DNA from: Bog-950 sp964631835 | GTDB taxonomy: Bacteria; Bacteroidota; Bacteroidia; Chitinophagales; LD1 | Length of the DNA stretch: 64,000 bases | Direction: 5' to 3' | Assembly (NCBI GenBank): GCA_964631835.1 | Contig: CAZWAD010000003.1 | Location: 124,001-188,000, forward strand | Shown here: positions 7,086 to 14,792 of the stretch, in pieces | Layout: each line of letters starts with the position of its first letter | Position numbering within the stretch: the first letter of the stretch is position 1 | Notes under the pieces: model-generated | Told to the model about the DNA's origin: nothing | Seen by the model: the letters and a program-made list of their open reading frames with translations, nothing else | Databases searched by the model: none | Program-made: the position numbers and the translations under genes

Positions 7086-8579
7086 ATGAAAAGAGTTTTC
7101 TCCCTATTTGTTATTTTTTTCGTATTTGTTTTTTCGGTTGTTGCGCAAACCCGCAATCCTAGTTTAGGTATTAATCAAGCTAATGTTTGGCAGTTTGGTG
7201 CCTCGTCTGGACTTGGTCCAAAAGATGCGCCAAGTATTCATTGGAATACCGGGGTGCCAATAGTGATGAATGACGGTAACGGAGGTGAAGTAACTTCAGT
7301 TTGTGATTCATTGGGAAATCAGCAAATAGCTGGCGGGGCGTTCAAAATATATAACCGCTTGCACAACGTTATTCAAAATGGCGGAGGGGTAATTGGCGAT
7401 TCCGGATGGATAAATATTCTGCAAAACTCTATGGCTGTTCCAAAACCCAAAGACCCTAATACAATCTACTTTTTTACTTCTTCCGTTACGGTCAAATACT
7501 GTACTATTGATATGCAATTGGATGGCGGTAATGGCGGAATTACGGTAAGAAATAAAGAGTTGCATCCTTACCCTACCGGTATCAAATTAGCAGGGGTTCA
7601 TCATTGTAATGGAACAGATGTTTGGGTAGTTGGGCACGAATGGCAGAACGATAAATTTTTTGCTTATCTGGTTACCCAAGACGGCATTGATACAACACCA
7701 GTTATAAGTGCTGTTGGGCCGTTGGATAATGATAATCCTACATGGCAGGGAGGGAGCATTAAATTTTCGCCAAACGGGAAAAGACTAGCTTTTGCAACAC
7801 CGGGTAAAGTTACTCCTTCTTATGTATTTGATTTTGATAATTCAACAGGTGTAATTACTTCTCCAATCGTTTTGAAAAAAGATACTGGTGATTGGGGGAC
7901 ATCGTTTTCACCGGACAACTCAAAATTGTATATAGGTACCAATAATGGAAGGTTACTTCAATATAATTTGGATGCAGGCAATGCGATTGCTGTAGCCGCC
8001 TCAAGGGCGGTAATTTATGATAATGAAATATACCAAACAGCGTACGCCTTTGGTCACATGCAAATAGGGCCTAACGGTAAAATTTACGTAACTAAAAAGG
8101 GTTGGCCGGGCTCAGATTATATGGGGGTGATAGAAAATCCTAATGCATTAGATACATTCTGCAATTTTAATCCTGTCTCTATAAATTTAACCGGAGGATT
8201 CGGAGCAACCTTTGGCCCTATAAACACGCTGGAGAGTTATTACTATACCGGTACTTCGGCTTACCCTTGTTATGAAGACACAATCGTAAACAATTTGAGT
8301 GATATCGTTACCGAGGTCGACATGCACGCTTCTCCAAACCCATTTTCAGATTATACACTGATAGAACTTAGCGGAGATGCTATAACTAACGAAAAAATCA
8401 ATTTCAAACTTTTTGATGGATTAGGGCAGGAATATGAAAATCATATCACAGAAACTTATTTTACAGAAAAAAAAGCAAATGTTGTATTCAGGCGAGGAAA
8501 TTTATCTGTTGGGGTTTATTTTCTTAAAGTGTATTCTTCATCTAATAATATCGGAACGATAAAATTATCCTTAGTATAA
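7086..8579 (+). CDS. Secreted beta-propeller-like protein with T9SS sorting domain
   Basis: Start taken at ATG 7086 (MKRVFSLFVIFFVFVFSVVAQ, a clear signal peptide) rather than a TTG two codons upstream. The mature part has WD40/PD40-like strands (IKFSPNGKRLAFATPG, TSFSPDNSKLYIGTNNGRLLQYNL, MQIGPNGKIYVTKKG) characteristic of a propeller, and the last ~80 residues (VDMHASPNPFSDYTLIELSG to GTIKLSLV) form a type A sorting domain recognised by the type IX secretion system, so the protein should be exported and held on or released from the cell surface. The early motif CDSLGNQQIAGGAFKIYNR parallels the broken gene at 54033-55577, so the two are paralogs. First gene of a three-gene same-strand cluster (16-bp gap to the next). 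Ligand unknown. Confidence 0.8.
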   Translation: MKRVFSLFVIFFVFVFSVVAQTRNPSLGINQANVWQFGASSGLGPKDAPSIHWNTGVPIVMNDGNGGEVTSVCDSLGNQQIAGGAFKIYNRLHNVIQNGGGVIGDSGWINILQNSMAVPKPKDPNTIYFFTSSVTVKYCTIDMQLDGGNGGITVRNKELHPYPTGIKLAGVHHCNGTDVWVVGHEWQNDKFFAYLVTQDGIDTTPVISAVGPLDNDNPTWQGGSIKFSPNGKRLAFATPGKVTPSYVFDFDNSTGVITSPIVLKKDTGDWGTSFSPDNSKLYIGTNNGRLLQYNLDAGNAIAVAASRAVIYDNEIYQTAYAFGHMQIGPNGKIYVTKKGWPGSDYMGVIENPNALDTFCNFNPVSINLTGGFGATFGPINTLESYYYTGTSAYPCYEDTIVNNLSDIVTEVDMHASPNPFSDYTLIELSGDAITNEKINFKLFDGLGQEYENHITETYFTEKKANVVFRRGNLSVGVYFLKVYSSSNNIGTIKLSLV

Positions 8580-8595
8580 ATTAAAATTTAGCACC

Positions 8596-10137
8596 ATGAA
8601 AAAGAAACTATTTCTCTTAGTTTTAACGCAACTTGTTTTAAGTGGACAAATACTAAAAGCGCAATCTCCTATCCCGTGGGTATACATAGGAAACAATGTA
8701 ACTGATCCCTCTAGTCAATTCATTGGTACTACCAGCACCGAGCCATTTAGGATACGCACAGACGATACAGAGCGAATGGTAGTGGATGAGAACGGTAATG
8801 TCGGAATAGGCACAATGAGCCCGGGTAACTTATTGCAATTATACAATTCCGGTACTTCAGCTTCATTATTTGCCCAAATTTCTAATGGTAACAGTACATA
8901 TACGAATGGGTTGCTAATGGGTATAAATACATCTAACGAGGGTGAAATAAATATGAAAGATTCGCGTGCTCTTCATTTTCTAACAACTAATGCTACACGG
9001 ATGACTGTTACAAGCGGAGGAAATGTTGGTATAGGAACAACTTCTCCTAACTTTTTGCTTCATCAAGATGGGGGAAATGGGAATGCTACTTATCATCAAT
9101 TTACCAACGGCACTACTTCGGGAACAACGAGCACAGATGGGTTTCTCATAGGCATTGCTTCATCAACAGGTAATGCGGAGTTAAAACAACAGGAAAACCT
9201 ACCTATGTTGTTTTTTACAAACGGGAATAATGAAAGAATGAGAATTGCAGCCGAAGGCAATGTAGGCATCGGCTCCACCACCCCCTTTTGCAAGCTTCAT
9301 GTGTTGAATGGCAATTCGGTTGATGTGGCTTCGGTGCTTTCGGCATCGCTTTTTAAAAATATACTTGAAAATGAAATCAACACTACACTGACCATACTGG
9401 CATCATCGGTAGGCGCGGCCGTTACTTCCAATTCAAGCGGCAACGAGCACAGCATAGGCACTGTGTCGGTAGCTGAAGAGGATGACGCTGATTTCAACAT
9501 CGGTGTTTATGCAGCTGCCACCGCAGAAGATTCGTGGAACGTAGGCTTGTTTGGCGAGGCGTATGGCAGCGGTTCAACGAATGTGGGTGTGCTTGGCGGT
9601 GCGGCAGGCAACGGAGTGGCGGTGTGCGGGTTTTATAAACAGGAAGGCAGCGTAACAGTAAGTGGAGGGGTGCAGGCAGTTAAAGCAAATATTACAGCCG
9701 TAAATGGCGCTACGGTTGAACATGCCGAGGTGTTCAGGGCCGAGTATAACATTCTGGATATATGGGATGACCCCGGTTCCATAACCAATGCTTATGGTCT
9801 TTGGGTAGAAGGTGTGCCGGGAGCCACTGGTACAACCGGTGGCACTGGCGCGGTAGGCAATGCTTACGGAATTTATTTAGGCAGCAATGCGGGCGCTACA
9901 GGTGCAAAATATGGTATTTGGCAGGACGGAGCAAGCGATTTGAATTTTTTCAGAGGGAAGGTAGGGATTGGCACACCAACCCCCGCTCACGCGCTTGAAG
10001 TAACCGGCACCATTGCCGCTAAACAAATACTGATAACCACCGATACCGAAACCAAAGATTTGCTGGTGTTGATTAAGGAGTTGAGGAATGAAGTGGATTT
10101 GTTGAAAGCCGAATTATTAACCATTGCTAAAAATTGA
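8596..10137 (+). CDS. Secreted fibre-like repeat protein (GIGT repeats, C-terminal coiled coil)
   Basis: A 513-residue secreted protein (signal MKKKLFLLVLTQLVLSGQILKAQ). It contains four copies of the GNVGIGTxxP turn (residues about 72, 143, 220 and 455), the repeat found in phage tail-fibre-like and trimeric surface proteins of Bacteroidota, a glycine-rich middle (GATGTTGGTGAVG) and a C-terminal heptad segment KDLLVLIKELRNEVDLLKAELL that could trimerise. It has no type A sorting domain and no S74 autochaperone. Base composition shifts within the gene: the first ~650 bp are AT-richer than the rest, suggesting a mosaic. It lies 16 bp after the propeller gene and 3 bp before the next, so the three are probably co-transcribed. 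Adhesive or structural role inferred. Confidence 0.7.
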   Translation: MKKKLFLLVLTQLVLSGQILKAQSPIPWVYIGNNVTDPSSQFIGTTSTEPFRIRTDDTERMVVDENGNVGIGTMSPGNLLQLYNSGTSASLFAQISNGNSTYTNGLLMGINTSNEGEINMKDSRALHFLTTNATRMTVTSGGNVGIGTTSPNFLLHQDGGNGNATYHQFTNGTTSGTTSTDGFLIGIASSTGNAELKQQENLPMLFFTNGNNERMRIAAEGNVGIGSTTPFCKLHVLNGNSVDVASVLSASLFKNILENEINTTLTILASSVGAAVTSNSSGNEHSIGTVSVAEEDDADFNIGVYAAATAEDSWNVGLFGEAYGSGSTNVGVLGGAAGNGVAVCGFYKQEGSVTVSGGVQAVKANITAVNGATVEHAEVFRAEYNILDIWDDPGSITNAYGLWVEGVPGATGTTGGTGAVGNAYGIYLGSNAGATGAKYGIWQDGASDLNFFRGKVGIGTPTPAHALEVTGTIAAKQILITTDTETKDLLVLIKELRNEVDLLKAELLTIAKN

Positions 10138-10140
10138 GTT

Positions 10141-10716
10141 ATGAAGAAAATTTTTACCTCGGTTTTTATTGCCGGTTGGTTTCAGTTTTTAATGGCACAA
10201 GCTAATATGGTGCCGAATCCCTCATTTGAACTATACGATACTTGCCCTGATTTCATTTCTCAATTGCAACGCGCAACCTACTGGACTAACCCTTTAACCT
10301 CTACTCCGGATTATTTCAATCTTTGTGATACAAGTGATATAGCCAGTGTACCCCAAAATAGATGGGGCTATCAGTACGCACATACAGGAGTGGCTTATGC
10401 AGGGATTTTCACCGCAAAAAATTTAATAACTGCACCAGCAGGGAATAATTATCGTGAATACATGCAGAGCGAGTTGATAGATTCAATGGTTGCCGGTATT
10501 ACTTATTGTGTAAGTTTTTTCGTTAGTGCAGGAGATTCTTTAGATTATGTTGCTGATAATATCGGAGCATACTTTTCGCCAACCGAGATACATTACACCT
10601 GTAGCCCATGTGCGTTGCCTTTTGAGCCACAAATAGAAAATGCAGCAGGCGATAGCCCGTTCTTCCAAGTCTTAGGCTCTGCGAGACTTGGAAGTTTAAT
10701 AAACAGAAGTCTCTGA
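10141..10716 (+). pseudogene. Truncated secreted protein (NMVPNPSFE type) interrupted by REP-like palindromes
   Basis: The frame opens with a signal peptide (MKKIFTSVFIAGWFQFLMAQ) and then NMVPNPSFELYDTCP, the opening of a family of T9SS-exported Bacteroidota proteins with a carbohydrate-binding-like domain (NREYMQSELIDSM and YCVSFFVSAGDS are typical strands). At about residue 172 the protein-like sequence ends (QIENAAGDSPF) and the frame reads into a palindrome cluster (QVLGSARLGSLINRSL) before stopping. Related proteins are normally longer and end in a sorting domain, absent here, so the gene is probably inactivated or encodes a secreted stump. Start is 3 bp after the previous stop codon. 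Confidence 0.65.
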
Positions 10717-10775
10717 CTTCGTGTTATTGAATTTATTCGCCTTTGTTCGGTGTTATAGGAGCGGCTCTGCGCTCC
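10662..10775. repeat. Cluster of three REP-like palindromes
   Basis: Three hairpins in 114 bp share a CTCTG loop core: CTTCCAAGTCT/AGACTTGGAAG (10662-10694, perfect 11-bp stem, 11-nt loop containing GGCTCTGCG), GAAGTC/GACTTC (10706-10720, loop TCT), and GGAGCG/CGCTCC (10758-10775, loop GCTCTG). This layout of related short palindromes is that of REP/BIME-type elements, which are mobilised by REP-associated Y1 (TnpA_REP) transposases; no such transposase is in the window. The cluster coincides with the end of homology in the preceding gene. Confidence 0.65.
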
Positions 10776-11195
10776 CTCACCAACAACTATATTGCGCAGC
10801 CATTGTATTTGTTGCTCTTCTACCCATTCGTTTCCCATCAAATGCGTCAGAAACCCAAACTCATCAACACCACTCAGGTAAAAGCTATGCAGTTGTTGTT
10901 GGTGATAACACCGAACAACGGCAACGCAGGAAATGCAAAGAGCCCGGTAAGCAGAACGTCCCCAATCCGTTTGCCGAGCAAACCTCCATTCAGTATTTTA
11001 TATCCGATGATGTCCGCAGTGCCGTTTTTTTTATTTGCCTGCATTTTAACTGCCTGAAAATGAGTCCCTTTATTACCTGCTCTTTGCTGCGCATATACAT
11101 TGCGCAGGCAAGCCGCTTATTTGCCTTTGTAATTATTTTAATAACCAAACCCGCCAGCGCTAAAGCTAAGGCAGGTAAAAAACAAGGAGGTATTT
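10776..11195 (+). pseudogene. Decayed sequence containing a T9SS sorting-domain fragment
   Basis: This 420-bp stretch has no intact gene. At 10955-11035 one plus frame reads NVPNPFAEQTSIQYFISDDV then RSAVFFI, unmistakably the first half of a type A sorting domain, but the sequence before it is out of frame with any signal peptide and the C-terminal half is missing. It is best read as a relic of the end of a T9SS-exported protein, possibly of the gene truncated at 10716 or of another. Further on, a 7-bp inverted repeat CTGCGCA/TGCGCAG (about 11089-11110) and a CCCGCC/GGCAGG repeat (about 11151-11176) may be more palindromic elements. Confidence 0.5.
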
Positions 11196-11309
11196 ATGAA
11201 GCAAAGAGGTGAAGGCCCTCTAAAGGAAAAAAAACTGAAGACATCTTTTGCCCGCGAGGCAGAAGAACTATTGTTAACCCCTAAAAAAGAGAGACTATGT
11301 CAAAAGTAA
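11196..11309 (+). CDS. Small 37-residue protein with strong Shine-Dalgarno, overlapping the next gene
   Basis: ATG at 11196 is preceded at 5 bp by AAGGAGG (11184-11190), a near-perfect Shine-Dalgarno that stands out because genes here otherwise lack one. The product MKQRGEGPLKEKKLKTSFAR (then EAEELLLTPKKERLCQK) is highly charged, soluble and without signal peptide. Its last 13 nt overlap the start of the fibronectin-III-like gene at 11297 in another frame, the usual geometry of translational coupling. No family recognised. It may be a real small protein or a translated leader that drives expression of its neighbour. Confidence 0.5.
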   Translation: MKQRGEGPLKEKKLKTSFAREAEELLLTPKKERLCQK

Positions 11310-11911
11310 AAATCGGTTTCAGCAAACTAACTGTACCCCAGCAAGTAGCCCGCGGACGTCTGATTACATCAAGCATGACCGGCAACGCCAGCTTTCCAAC
11401 ACCCTCGCCAGCATTGGCTGTGGTGGACGGGAAGATTGACGAACTGGAAACGGCTTATAATGAAAGCCGCGGGAGAGACAAGGACAAGACAGCTATCATG
11501 CGCCTGCGCAGAAAAGAAATGTTGTTTTTGATTGTGCAGCTTGGCGCGTATGTACAGCAGGCATCGGATGGCGATGAGGAAGTTATCCTCAGCAGCGGCT
11601 TCGATGTGGTGGCTGCGGGCACACCGCGCCCCGACACGGGAGGTGAGGTAACTGGTATTGACCTGACTGACGGCTCACAGGAAAATACAATAAAAGTGGA
11701 GTGGGATAAAGCAACCGATGCGGTTCTTTACCTGCTCGAAACTTCGGCTACGCCTGACTTTTCCAACGGTGAGTTTGCAGGCGGTACCACCCGAACTCAA
11801 AAAGAGATTGGACCCTTTGCCCCGGGCAGTACGGTTTGGATTCGCATCTTCGCTTTCGGAAGAGAAAACCCCGGACCGCACTCGATACCGCAGTCATTTA
11901 AGCTGAGATGA
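11297..11911 (+). CDS. Cytoplasmic helical plus fibronectin-III-like protein, unknown function
   Basis: 204 residues, no signal peptide. Residues about 35-100 are helical and charged (VVDGKIDELETAYNESRGRD, MRLRRKEMLFLIVQLGAYVQ); residues about 110-204 read as one fibronectin type III-like beta sandwich (NTIKVEWDKATDAVLYLLET, STVWIRIFAFGRENPGPHS). This two-part architecture occurs in a family of Bacteroidota hypothetical proteins of unknown role, and the 320-residue protein at 38305-39267 has a similar helical half. It overlaps the 37-residue ORF upstream by 13 nt and is followed by a bidirectional terminator. Confidence 0.7.
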   Translation: MSKVKIGFSKLTVPQQVARGRLITSSMTGNASFPTPSPALAVVDGKIDELETAYNESRGRDKDKTAIMRLRRKEMLFLIVQLGAYVQQASDGDEEVILSSGFDVVAAGTPRPDTGGEVTGIDLTDGSQENTIKVEWDKATDAVLYLLETSATPDFSNGEFAGGTTRTQKEIGPFAPGSTVWIRIFAFGRENPGPHSIPQSFKLR

Positions 11912-11997
11912 AAGGAACATCTGTAAAAATCCTAAGCTAAATAAGGAGTGATTGAATATCATTAACCGAAAGTTCAAATGATGAACAGAAAAAAGAA

Positions 11998-12023
11998 AGC
12001 CCGCTGCAATCTGCAAGCGGGCT
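11998..12023. terminator. Bidirectional intrinsic terminator
   Basis: AGCCCGCT (11998-12005) pairs with AGCGGGCT (12016-12023) around a 10-nt loop; TTTT follows on plus, and a run of T on minus (complement of 11991-11998). It separates the convergent genes ending at 11911 (plus) and 12056 (minus). Confidence 0.8.
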
Positions 12024-12055
12024 TTTGTATTTCCGGCAACGGAAAATGATTTCAC

Positions 12056-13138
12056 TCAATTGCAGACTTGCCCGCTGTGGTTCTTAAACTTCAACCCGCG
12101 GGAAACAGAACTACAGGCAATTGAATCCAATGCAATGTCGGTTAGAAGAACGCTGTCCACCTGTTTATAATAACGGCTCGATAAAAGCCCGTAGCCGCCA
12201 GCTATGTTGGTATAAGGCGAGAGGGCTTCGTTGGAAGCTATACCCCCCTGCACCTGGTTGAACTTAATATAGTTTGCCAGTTCGGTTCCCCCGGCTGCAA
12301 ACTTAAACTCCATACCCTTTTTGATGTTAAACTCGCGGATTACTTCTATATCTGACTTTACATTTTCAGCCATGTAATTAAGAACAGCACCCGAACTGAG
12401 GGGTATTTCGCCATTGTTAGCCCCGAAGTCAATCAGGGCTGATTTGGCAAAAGGAATGTCAACAAAAGTATCGCGGTAAAACGAATTGTCAGAAAGCCGG
12501 TATTCGGTATAATAAAACCGGACAACAAGGTCGTAAATGCCTGCGTTTTCGGCTGTGTTCCACCTGATGTTTACCGGGTTGGCGTTTTGCAGGTTGTATT
12601 TGTTCCCTTTTCTGGGGGTGGAAATAATAAAGTCTTTCACCAGTTTAACTTCAGCCGTAATTTTCTTTCCGTTTGAGTTATTGGTTATTTCCAGTTTGTA
12701 GGTTTTGTTCTGGTCCAGGTTGCCGGTAAAGGTGTAAAGAATATTTGGCGTGTTGGCGAAAGTTCCGGTGTCCTTGGGCAGCCCGATTAAGTTGCCGTCA
12801 ATTTTATGAAGCGTAAATGGCGAGCCGCTTGGCGAGTTATTAAAAAAAGGTTTCAGCAATACGGTAAGCGAGTCGGCATAGTAAACCGAATCGGAAATGC
12901 CTGCAGCCACTAAAGCGTTGCCGTCAATCAGGTAACCTTTTTGAATGCGGATATAGTGAGTGTTTTCCTGCTGGTTCAGCAAGCCATATACCACCGGAAT
13001 TTCTTTGTAATCAGCGGTTATGTCAAAATCCTGTTTGCATGACGAAACAGTGATAAGCAAAATGGCGATGAGCGAAAAGAAAAGCCCCGGAACACCGGCT
13101 TTGAACCCTAAACTTTGAATTTTAAACTTACTTTTCAC
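12056..13138 (-). CDS. Predicted outer-membrane lipoprotein (DUF4249-like)
   Basis: 360 residues with a lipoprotein signal whose lipobox is LITVSSC (Cys34). The mature protein is beta-rich (EIPVVYGLLNQQENTHYIRI, PKDTGTFANTPNILYTFTGN), recalling DUF4249 lipoproteins that often accompany TonB receptors, though the family assignment is tentative and no receptor is adjacent. Translation must begin at GTG 13138; no ATG precedes the lipobox. The first ~12 codons are made of a 7-bp-period repeat (13100-13127), so the N-terminus MKSKFKIQSLGFKAG is a repeat product. Stands alone: divergent from panB and convergent with the gene at 11297. Confidence 0.6.
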   Translation of the reverse strand: MKSKFKIQSLGFKAGVPGLFFSLIAILLITVSSCKQDFDITADYKEIPVVYGLLNQQENTHYIRIQKGYLIDGNALVAAGISDSVYYADSLTVLLKPFFNNSPSGSPFTLHKIDGNLIGLPKDTGTFANTPNILYTFTGNLDQNKTYKLEITNNSNGKKITAEVKLVKDFIISTPRKGNKYNLQNANPVNIRWNTAENAGIYDLVVRFYYTEYRLSDNSFYRDTFVDIPFAKSALIDFGANNGEIPLSSGAVLNYMAENVKSDIEVIREFNIKKGMEFKFAAGGTELANYIKFNQVQGGIASNEALSPYTNIAGGYGLLSSRYYKQVDSVLLTDIALDSIACSSVSRGLKFKNHSGQVCN

Positions 13139-13276
13139 GGGCGGGCAAAAGTATTCTAATTCTTCTTTCCCTTTAAAATATTTTGCCGTTACAAAGCGAA
13201 TATTGACTTTTGTTCCTATAGATTTGAATTATGTATTAATTGTACATTGCCAACCGTAAACCGTAAACTGATTATT

Positions 13277-14092
13277 ATGTCTGTTCAAAAAGAAATTAAA
13301 CGCATTACCACTAACACCTTGCAGGAGTTTAAGCATGAGGGTATAAAAATTTCCATGCTTACCGCTTACGATTTCTCGATGGCAAAAATTATAGACAGCG
13401 CTGGAATTGACATTATTCTTGTGGGCGATTCAGCATCGAATGTTATGGCGGGGCATGAAACCACCCTGCCTATTACGCTTGACCAAATGATTTACCATGC
13501 TGCTTCTGTGGTTCGCGGGGTAAAGCGTGCTTTGGTAGTGGTTGATTTGCCTTTTGGTTACTACCAGGGTAATTCGCGGGTTGCACTGGAAAGCGCTATC
13601 CGGATTATGAAGGAGGCGGGAGCGCACTCCGTAAAAATGGAAGGCGGTGCCGAAATCCGCGAGAGTGTTGAGCGGATTCTTACAGCGGGTATTCCGGTCA
13701 TGGGTCACCTCGGGCTTACACCCCAGTCTATTTATAAATTCGGAACTTATACAGTACGCGCCAAAGAAGAAACCGAAGCAAAAAAACTAATGAGCGATGC
13801 GCTCATTCTTGAAAAAGCCGGGTGCTTTGGTGTGGTGCTTGAAAAAATTCCCGCGAAGCTGGCAGAGAAAGTTTCTAAAAAACTCCATATACCTACTATT
13901 GGTATTGGTGCCGGTGGCGGAACTGACGGGCAGGTTCTTGTTTCGCATGATATGCTGGGCATTACCACCGAATTTAAACCCCGCTTTTTGCGCAGGTACC
14001 TGAATTTAGATGAGGAAATTCAGGGAGCCGTTAAGCAATATGTGGCGGATGTAAAAAGCAAAAACTTTCCGAATAAGGACGAGCAGTATTAG
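13277..14092 (+). CDS. panB: 3-methyl-2-oxobutanoate hydroxymethyltransferase (PanB)
   Basis: Transfers a hydroxymethyl group from methylene-tetrahydrofolate to ketoisovalerate, giving ketopantoate, the first committed step of pantothenate and CoA synthesis. Diagnostic segments: ISMLTAYDFSMAKIIDSAGI, GDSASNVMAGHETTLPITLD (Mg-binding Asp), VKMEGGAE, and GHLGLTPQS. 271 residues from ATG 13277 (MSVQKEIKRI), the usual length; an upstream TTG would add ten unlikely residues made by a 7-bp repeat. A TAGATTTG box lies at 13219-13226 but without a matching TTG. A DUF374 acyltransferase follows 27 bp downstream and may be co-transcribed. panC is elsewhere in the window (20730) and panD is not seen. 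Confidence 0.96.
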   Translation: MSVQKEIKRITTNTLQEFKHEGIKISMLTAYDFSMAKIIDSAGIDIILVGDSASNVMAGHETTLPITLDQMIYHAASVVRGVKRALVVVDLPFGYYQGNSRVALESAIRIMKEAGAHSVKMEGGAEIRESVERILTAGIPVMGHLGLTPQSIYKFGTYTVRAKEETEAKKLMSDALILEKAGCFGVVLEKIPAKLAEKVSKKLHIPTIGIGAGGGTDGQVLVSHDMLGITTEFKPRFLRRYLNLDEEIQGAVKQYVADVKSKNFPNKDEQY

Positions 14093-14119
14093 TTGCCCTT
14101 TTCCGCTTAATTTGTTTTC

Positions 14120-14755
14120 ATGCTTCGTGTAGATAATGTTCCGTGGTATTTGAAGCCATTCTTTCTTCTTTACGGATATATCATCGGGTATTTATTTTAC
14201 CTGAACTCACTTCTTATACATGTTACCTGCAAAATAAAATTCACCCGCCCTCTTCCGGTTGGCTCACCCGTTGTGTATTGTATCTGGCACCAGGACCTGC
14301 TGCCCTATTTCGGTGTTTTCTGCAACGTAGAAAAGCAGGTTTGGATGAACCACCCCGCCTGGTATATGAAACCGGTGCATGTGTTGCTTGAGCTTACCGG
14401 TATTGAGCACATTTGCTTAGGCAGCAGCGGTAACAGCGGCAAGGCGGCACTGGCTAATGTGATTGACTATCTTAAGCAGGGATATTCAACAACCGTAGCC
14501 TGCGATGGCCCTGCCGGTCCTCCGCTCGAATTAAAACCCGGTGTGTTGCTCATGAGCCGCGATGCAAAAATTCCGGTTGTTCCTCTTCGTTTTTCGTGCC
14601 GCAAAGCATGGCGGCTTGGCCGCTGGGACAGGAAATTTGTTCCGGCTTTCTTCACGGAAATTATTGTTCATGTGGGCGAACCCGTGCGGGTTACTGAAGC
14701 CAATTTGGAAGAGTCGTCTATCGCTGTTACAAAACATTTAAACGGTGAATATTAA
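14120..14755 (+). CDS. DUF374-type lysophospholipid acyltransferase-like protein
   Basis: 211 residues with an N-terminal membrane segment (PFFLLYGYIIGYLFYLNSLL) and the DUF374/LPLAT hallmarks: an IWHQD box around residue 53 in the place of the acyltransferase HxxxxD motif, GSSGNSGKAAL, and VACDGPAGPPLELKPGVLLM around residue 130. Members are membrane-associated acyltransferases, probably acting on lipid A or phospholipid precursors at the inner membrane; the acceptor is not known. It follows panB by 27 bp and precedes the esterase, so the three may form one transcript, without an obvious metabolic link. Confidence 0.85.
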   Translation: MLRVDNVPWYLKPFFLLYGYIIGYLFYLNSLLIHVTCKIKFTRPLPVGSPVVYCIWHQDLLPYFGVFCNVEKQVWMNHPAWYMKPVHVLLELTGIEHICLGSSGNSGKAALANVIDYLKQGYSTTVACDGPAGPPLELKPGVLLMSRDAKIPVVPLRFSCRKAWRLGRWDRKFVPAFFTEIIVHVGEPVRVTEANLEESSIAVTKHLNGEY

Positions 14756-14792
14756 ATTCTTGTTTACCTTGTGTCGGCTAAATTCAAACTGC

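Noticed and set aside
13247..13276. Upstream TTG start for panB giving an extra ten residues
   Set aside because: The extension is encoded by a 7-bp repeat and precedes the conserved MSVQKEIKRI start.
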